Below, piece after piece: positions 32,259 through 36,978 of a stretch of 36,978 bases of DNA. This stretch comes from JBHIDJ01 sp046760105 (lineage in GTDB: Bacteria > Pseudomonadota > Gammaproteobacteria > Acidiferrobacterales > SPGG2). The translations under genes were made by a program, and so were the position numbers. The DNA lies in contig JBHIDJ010000019.1 of assembly GCA_046760105.1 (NCBI GenBank), positions 1 to 36,978 on the forward strand, written 5' to 3'. The notes beneath the pieces were generated by a model, which was not told the origin of the DNA, searched no databases, and saw only the letters and a list, made by a program, of their open reading frames with translations. Numbering within the stretch: the stretch's first letter is position 1; each line of letters opens with the position of its first letter.

Positions 32259-33170
32259 TCAGTCCTTCAGCTCCCGCCCAGTGATTTTCAAAAACACGTC
32301 TTCGAGGTTCGCTGGTCGGTGCAGAAAGACCAGACTGTCGATACCGTCGATCTGTGCCACCAGCGGGCGCGCATCATGCGTATAACAATAAACGGTATCG
32401 CCTATCGTCTCCGCGCGGCAATCGGCGAGACTGTTAAGCAGCTCGTCAGCCGAATTGGCCGCCTCGCGTATTTCCACAACCTCGGGCTCCACATGACGGC
32501 GCACGAGTGCGCGCGGCGAACCTTGATCCAAGATATTGCCGTGATCCATGATTACTAAGTCGTCGCACAGACGCTCGGCCTCTTCCATGTAATGCGTTGT
32601 GAGCAAGAGCGTTTTTCCCGACTGTCTCAAGTCCCGCAGGCGTGCCCAGATCATGTGCCGCGCCTGGGGATCGAGGCCGGTAGTCGGTTCATCCAAAACA
32701 ATAAGCTCAGGGTCGTTGATCAGTGCCCGCGCAATGGTCAGGCGTCGCTGCATACCGCCCGAGAGCGTGGTGATTCTCTTGTGCGCCCGATCCGACAGCT
32801 CGACGAACCGCAGTAGTTCCTCGATGCGGGGCTCGAGGGCAGTTTTCGGAAAATTAAAATAGGAACCGTAAACACGCAGATTTTCGACGACAGTGAAGTC
32901 CGGATCCAGGTTATCCGTTTGTGGCACGACCCCGACACGCATTCGCACGTCGCTGCCCCGGCGCGGCACTGGCAGTCCAAACACCTGCAGGCTGCCGGCG
33001 CTGATAGGTGACTGCCCCAATATCATGCGCAGGGTCGTGGTCTTGCCGGCGCCATTGGGTCCGAGAAAACCGAAGCACTGCCCTGCCGGCACGCGAAAAT
33101 CGATGCCTCGGACCACCGTTTGGTCTTTGAAACGCTTTGTCAGTCCACGTGCTTCAATTACAGCATCCAT
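32259..33170 (-). CDS. nodI: NodI-family ABC transporter ATPase
   Basis: This 303-residue ATPase has Walker A GPNGAGKTTTLRMILG, the signature LSGGMQRRLTIARA, Walker B LIVLDEPTTGLD and switch His in TTHYMEE. The C-terminal extension (about 220-303), ending ITGRELKD, is typical of NodI/CcmA-like exporters. It is the first gene of a two-gene operon with the NodJ-type permease. The upstream gap contains a mirrored repeat of GCAAAG words. No substrate-specific gene lies beside it. Confidence 0.93.
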   Translation of the reverse strand: MDAVIEARGLTKRFKDQTVVRGIDFRVPAGQCFGFLGPNGAGKTTTLRMILGQSPISAGSLQVFGLPVPRRGSDVRMRVGVVPQTDNLDPDFTVVENLRVYGSYFNFPKTALEPRIEELLRFVELSDRAHKRITTLSGGMQRRLTIARALINDPELIVLDEPTTGLDPQARHMIWARLRDLRQSGKTLLLTTHYMEEAERLCDDLVIMDHGNILDQGSPRALVRRHVEPEVVEIREAANSADELLNSLADCRAETIGDTVYCYTHDARPLVAQIDGIDSLVFLHRPANLEDVFLKITGRELKD

Positions 33171-33198
33171 GTGCGGTTACCGTTTGGTTAAAAAAATA

Positions 33199-33300
33199 CA
33201 ACGCAAAGACGCAGAGGCGCAAAGAACGCAAAATTTCTAGTCCTAAAAAGACTTAAGTTCAAAATCTCTTTGCGTCTTCGCCCTTTGCATTGAGTCTTTA
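33199..33300. repeat. Mirrored ACGCAAAGACGCAGAGGCGCAAAG-type repeat
   Basis: The left arm (33199-33232) is made of iterated CGCAAAG/CGCAGAG words. The right arm (33265-33300) carries the inverse words CTTTGCGTCTTCGCCCTTTGC, around an AT-rich loop. The whole could form a long imperfect hairpin. It lies between the ATPase start and the aldehyde dehydrogenase stop, both on the minus strand. Repeats of this wording are common between genes in many bacteria (from memory). Confidence 0.7.
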
Positions 33301-33332
33301 AACTTACTAGAGATAGTCACTACTACCGATGA

Positions 33333-34850
33333 TCAAACCGAAAAGTCGATCCCTTGAGCGAGCGGAAGCTCTTTGCCCCAGTTAATGGTGGTGGTTTGGC
33401 GGCGCATGTACGCCTTCCAGGAATCGGAACCCGCCTCGCGACCGCCGCCGGTTTCTTTTTCACCGCCAAAGGCTCCGCCGATCTCAGCGCCGGAAGTACC
33501 GATGTTAACGTTCGCGATACCGCAGTCGCTGCCGGTCGCAGACAGAAATTGCTCTCCACGCTGCAAGTCCTGGGTGAAGATCGCCGATGACAGCCCTTGC
33601 GGCACATCGTTGTGCATGGCAATCGCCTCGTCGAGGTCCTTATAGGTCATGATGTAAAGAATCGGGGCAAAGGTCTCGCGCTGCACCAGATCCCAATGAT
33701 TTTCCGCCCGTACGATGGCGGGCTCGACAAAATGTCCCGGTCCCGCCTTTACCTTACCGCCATAAAGGACTTCGCCACCTAATGCCTTCGCTTCTTCGAT
33801 AGCCGCTTTATAACCTTCGACCGCACGTTCATCGACAAGCGGTCCCATGAGCACGCTCTCATCAAGCGGATTGCCGATCGGGACCTGAGCATAGGCATGT
33901 GTAAGCCGATCGGCGAGCTCCGGGTAGCGCTTTTCGTGAACGATGATACGCCGCGTAGTGGTACAACGCTGACCCGTCGTGCCTACCGCACCGAAGACGA
34001 TCGCGGGAACCGCCAGCTCCATATTGGCGGTCTCATCGACAATAATGGCGTTGTTGCCACCCATCTCCAGAATTGTCCTCCCGAGACGGCCCGCCACGAC
34101 CTTCGCCACCTGTCTGCCTACCGCAGTAGAGCCGGTAAAGGAGATTAGCGGAATACGTTTATCGTTGATAAACCGATCGGCGACCGCTGATGGCGCGGTG
34201 GCGGTGATCAGCGAGAAGACGCCCGCATAGCCCATCGACTCGGTCACACGGCTGCAGATGTTTTGCACCGCGATTGCGGTGAGCGCTGCCTTCGGCGACG
34301 GCTTCCACACAATCACATTCCCTGCAATCGCTGCAATAAACGCGTTCCATGAATACACCGCCACCGGGAAGTTAAACGCCGTAATGACACCGACGACACC
34401 GAGTGGGTGCCATTGTTCATACATGCGATGTTGCGGGCGCTCCGACTGCATCGTATTGCCATAGAGCATGCGTGATTGCCCCACGGCAAAATCCGCGATG
34501 TCGATCGCCTCCTGGACTTCGCCATCCCCCTCCACTTTGATCTTGCCCACTTCCAGGGAAACGAGGCTCCCGAGCGCATCTTTGTGCGCACGCAGCTCTT
34601 CGGCGATGCAGCGTATCACCTCGCCGCGCTTCGGTGCGGGTACCGTGCGCCACCTCAGAAACGCATCGCGCGCCTCTTCGATTACGGTTTCATAGTCCTG
34701 CTCGGTACAGAGACGGATCTGAGCGATCAACTCATCGGTCGCGGGATTGTATGAATCCAGCATCTCGGCGCCGGCGGTCTGCGACCAACCCGCAGCGGAA
34801 CACACGCCAGGGTTTTTTGTCTCGATGCCTAATTTCTTCAGAAAGTCCAT
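33333..34850 (-). CDS. amaB: ALDH7-type semialdehyde dehydrogenase (AmaB/antiquitin-like)
   Basis: This 505-residue NAD(P)-dependent aldehyde dehydrogenase belongs to the ALDH7/antiquitin group. That group oxidises 2-aminoadipate semialdehyde (as its cyclic form, piperideine-6-carboxylate) in lysine breakdown, and related aldehydes. Catalytic Cys296 lies in TTGQRCTTTRR and Glu262 in LEMGGNN. The group-specific ending NIGTSGAEIGGAFGGEKETGG is present. GGAGG lies just before ATG at 34850. It is divergent from an aminotransferase gene, an arrangement typical of lysine or ornithine degradation. The exact substrate is inferred. Confidence 0.9.
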   Translation of the reverse strand: MDFLKKLGIETKNPGVCSAAGWSQTAGAEMLDSYNPATDELIAQIRLCTEQDYETVIEEARDAFLRWRTVPAPKRGEVIRCIAEELRAHKDALGSLVSLEVGKIKVEGDGEVQEAIDIADFAVGQSRMLYGNTMQSERPQHRMYEQWHPLGVVGVITAFNFPVAVYSWNAFIAAIAGNVIVWKPSPKAALTAIAVQNICSRVTESMGYAGVFSLITATAPSAVADRFINDKRIPLISFTGSTAVGRQVAKVVAGRLGRTILEMGGNNAIIVDETANMELAVPAIVFGAVGTTGQRCTTTRRIIVHEKRYPELADRLTHAYAQVPIGNPLDESVLMGPLVDERAVEGYKAAIEEAKALGGEVLYGGKVKAGPGHFVEPAIVRAENHWDLVQRETFAPILYIMTYKDLDEAIAMHNDVPQGLSSAIFTQDLQRGEQFLSATGSDCGIANVNIGTSGAEIGGAFGGEKETGGGREAGSDSWKAYMRRQTTTINWGKELPLAQGIDFSV

Positions 34851-35309
34851 GCGTCACCTCCTGAGCGCCTGCGACGCCGCAAACGCCTGAAACTGGGAAA
34901 CCACCCTTTCGCCGGTAATATCTGTTGGCGCCACCGACAGCAACCGTTCTCATCAACTTCGTTGCGGCCGATGGTGGCGCCGCCAAGCCCGCCGGGACTG
35001 AACAACAGTCGACGCAGTTTGTCAAATAGGGCGCCGCTTGAGGGCCTTGTTTGTACCGCTCAGGGTCGGGCCATGCTCCGCAGTCTAAACGCACCGGTTG
35101 CCTTTTCCCCTTGGGACAGGGTGATTTCGCTGGCGCGGGTTCGTCCCCACCTGGCCGGGTTTGTGGCAAGGATTTTGCAAATCGTTTGCCCTGGACGAGC
35201 CCCGTCGTCGGGGCGTAAATCTTGGATTTGACCCAGAAGAGAACACACGAAACCGCTGAGCCGACTCACGCCTGGCCTACGTCGAATTTGCTGGCATGAG
35301 AGGAAAACC
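34851..35309. other. 459 bp divergent region between dehydrogenase and aminotransferase
   Basis: No supported gene. The stretch is GC-rich with several possible hairpins (for example around 34925-34985 and 35195-35215). A glycine-riboswitch-like reading on the minus strand was tested and not upheld. Promoters for both flanking genes must lie here. The ribosome binding site for the aminotransferase is AGAGGA (35299-35304). Confidence 0.4.
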
Positions 35310-36527
35310 ATGAATCCGACCATCGAGCTTGACGAGCAATACTGTGCTCACAACTATCATCCCTTGCCTGTGGTGCTTGTGCATGGTGACGGCACCTACC
35401 TGTGGGACGACGAGGGCAAGAACTACCTCGACATGATGAGCGGGTGTTCCGCTGTGAACTTCGGTCACGCCCATCCGCGCCTGATTAAGGTCTTGACCGA
35501 ACAAGCACAAGGCCTTGCGGTCGTGCCCCGTGCTTACCACACCGAGTTGGTCCCGCTTTTCTTGGAAAAAATGTGTCTATTGACAGGCCAGGACCAGGCA
35601 CTGGCTATGAACACGGGTGCCGAGGCCGTAGAAACAGCGCTTAAGGCCGCCCGCAAATGGGGCTACAAAGTCAAAGGCATTGCGCGCGACCAAACAGAGA
35701 TCATTGTCTGTCAAGGCAATTCTCATGGGCGCACTATCGCGACCCTCGGCCTGTCCTCCGAAGAACTGTACCGGGACGGCTTCGGGCCATTTCCTACCGG
35801 GTTTAAACAGATCCCCTATGGGGACGGGGCCGCTCTTGAAAACGCCATCACGCCGTACACCGCTGCCTTCCTGGTGGAGCCGATCCAAGGACAAGCAGGT
35901 GTCATCGTGCCATCCGACGAATACCTCGCCGAATGCACGCGCATCTGTCAGAAACATAATGTCCTCCTGATCTGTGATGAGGCACAAACCGGCCTGGGGC
36001 GAACTGGCAGAATGCTCGCGTGTGAACACGAAGATGTGCAACCGGATGGTCTAATTCTGGGTGAGGCCCTCGGCGGCGGACTCTTGCCTATCTCTTTGTT
36101 TCTCGCGCGCGAAGACGTGATGGGTGTCTTTACTCTAGGCGATCACGGTAGCACGTTTGGCGGCAATCCCCTGGCCGCGGCTGTGGCCCTCGAGGTAATC
36201 CATGTGCTCGGTGCGGAGAGACTTCCCGAACGCGCCGCTAAGCTTGGCAGCAACTTCCTTACGAAACTAAGAGGACTTACTAGCCCATTCGTTAAGAAAG
36301 TACGCGGCCGCGGTTTATTGATCGGGGTCGAGATCGATCCGGCTAAGGCCACTGCACGCATGGTTTGTGAACAATTGGCGCGGCACGGCATCCTCACGTC
36401 TGAAACCCGTAAGACCGTGGTGCGTTTCACTCCACCGCTTACGATCACCCAGGACGAACTTGATTGGGCATTCAAAACCATCAAAAAGGCGCTTGCCGAA
36501 CTCGAAGCAGTAAATAACGCCGCCTGA
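35310..36527 (+). CDS. Ornithine-aminotransferase-like class III protein lacking the PLP lysine
   Basis: This 405-residue protein aligns throughout with ornithine-oxo-acid aminotransferases (RocD), PLP enzymes that turn ornithine into glutamate semialdehyde. MNTGAEAVETALK, GNSHGRT and the pyridine-binding Asp in ICDEAQTGLGRTG are normal, as is STFGGNPLAAAVALE. The Schiff-base lysine is not. The family motif LGKALGGG reads LGEALGGG here, with Glu252 encoded by GAG at 36063-36065 (AAG would give Lys). Everything else is intact. Either the protein is no longer a transaminase, or a base error hides the lysine. It is divergent from the ALDH7-type gene. Confidence 0.88.
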   Translation: MNPTIELDEQYCAHNYHPLPVVLVHGDGTYLWDDEGKNYLDMMSGCSAVNFGHAHPRLIKVLTEQAQGLAVVPRAYHTELVPLFLEKMCLLTGQDQALAMNTGAEAVETALKAARKWGYKVKGIARDQTEIIVCQGNSHGRTIATLGLSSEELYRDGFGPFPTGFKQIPYGDGAALENAITPYTAAFLVEPIQGQAGVIVPSDEYLAECTRICQKHNVLLICDEAQTGLGRTGRMLACEHEDVQPDGLILGEALGGGLLPISLFLAREDVMGVFTLGDHGSTFGGNPLAAAVALEVIHVLGAERLPERAAKLGSNFLTKLRGLTSPFVKKVRGRGLLIGVEIDPAKATARMVCEQLARHGILTSETRKTVVRFTPPLTITQDELDWAFKTIKKALAELEAVNNAA

Positions 36528-36978
36528 AATACCGCTCCGTAAAGTTAAGCGCGTTAGGCCTCCTTCGTATGGTAGGCCTTTGCCCGAGCGTTGCCCCGGT
36601 TTAGGACGTGATAACAAACGCCCCTGACAGACGCGCGGGCGGTACGTGCCATGGTGATAACTTAACAAGCCGGGCTTGGCGCAGGCAAAAAAAGTAGAAT
36701 GTCCCCCTTTTTAACCCCTCAACCGCTGAAACTCCCACGGCGGTGTAGGATTGTTCTCTCGCCACAGCCCTGCCCTTTCTTGCCTCGATTTCGGCATCCG
36801 CGCAAAGCTGCCGATCTTCCGAGACCATGGCCTGCCCTTGGGCCCGGCGCAGACTGGCGTCGTCTCAGCGTTGTGCGCTTTCCTCCGTAGGGCTCACATT
36901 CGTAATGCAAAACATTCCCACAAGTGATCTCTCCCGTCCCCTCTTTGGTAATAAATCACACCTTTTCTGTAAAGGATT
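36528..36978. other. 451 bp right-end region without a supported gene
   Basis: No open frame here is convincing. AAAAAAAGTAGAATGTCCCC (36688-36707) followed by CTTTTT forms an imperfect inverted repeat. ATG at 36905 opens a frame that is still open at the edge (24 codons) but has no clear ribosome binding site. A gene may begin just beyond the window. Confidence 0.35.

Noticed and set aside
31478..33170. Nodulation locus suggested by NodI/NodJ
   Set aside because: No nodABC or other nod genes nearby; NodIJ-type exporters are common in non-rhizobial proteobacteria.
34851..35040. Possible glycine riboswitch upstream of the ALDH7-type gene (minus strand)
   Set aside because: A few GGCG and CAGGCG words fit loosely, but the conserved core and paired stems of the glycine aptamer could not be matched.
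34962..35231. Open frame of 89 codons in the dehydrogenase-aminotransferase gap
   Set aside because: Arginine/serine/proline-rich translation typical of GC-rich non-coding DNA, and no ribosome binding site.
36905..36978. Start of a gene at the right edge
   Set aside because: Only 24 codons are visible, with no clear ribosome binding site or recognisable start.
1..36978. CRISPR arrays, tRNA or rRNA genes, insertion-sequence transposases, prophage
   Set aside because: No regularly spaced repeats, T-loop motifs, rRNA signatures or transposase/integrase domains were seen on either strand.

Overview
The window reads as chromosomal DNA of a free-living, moderately GC-rich proteobacterium, most likely a gammaproteobacterium. 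The clues are PriA, HemJ, a DUF4197 lipoprotein, NodI/NodJ-type ABC genes, two GGDEF-EAL proteins and a PEP-CTERM/exosortase locus. This placement is inferred from gene content only. I see no phage, insertion-sequence transposase, CRISPR array, rRNA or tRNA gene.

Region by region. 1-1026: the N-terminus of an outer-membrane beta-barrel protein running off the left edge, then a DUF4197 lipoprotein gene broken by three single-base losses. 1139-3334: a TlpA-like thioredoxin, HemJ and a YdjM-type membrane hydrolase. 3341-5542: priA on the minus strand, with a perfect DnaA box in its upstream gap. 6023-9463: a glutathionyl-hydroquinone reductase converging on a membrane GGDEF-EAL sensor. 10038-12818: a fructosamine-kinase-family protein, an internally duplicated membrane protein and a short-chain dehydrogenase. 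12892-15193: SixA coupled to a GAF-GGDEF-EAL protein. 15807-16778: a DUF523-DUF1722 fusion. 16918-21214: a MacAB-like operon with one adaptor, one ATPase and two different permeases. 21278-23004: a Nudix hydrolase converging on a 2-hydroxyacid dehydrogenase.

23241-29545 is the most system-like part. It encodes a VIT/von Willebrand A protein with a PEP-CTERM tail, an exosortase fused to an EpsI-like domain, and a divergent CreBC-like two-component system. The shared promoter gap holds TGTGCA repeats phased by 11 and 44 bp. The layout resembles the known proteobacterial dedicated sortase system, with an exosortase in place of the sortase and PEP-CTERM in place of the LPXTG tail.

29595-36527: an RraA-like/hydroxyacid-dehydrogenase pair, a NodIJ-type ABC exporter, an ALDH7-type semialdehyde dehydrogenase and, divergent from it, an ornithine-aminotransferase-like protein. 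That last protein carries glutamate (codon 36063-36065) where the family has its PLP-binding lysine.

Several gene junctions hold mirrored short-word repeats, each locus with a different word. In at least two of them the repeat arm contains the stop codon of the flanking gene.
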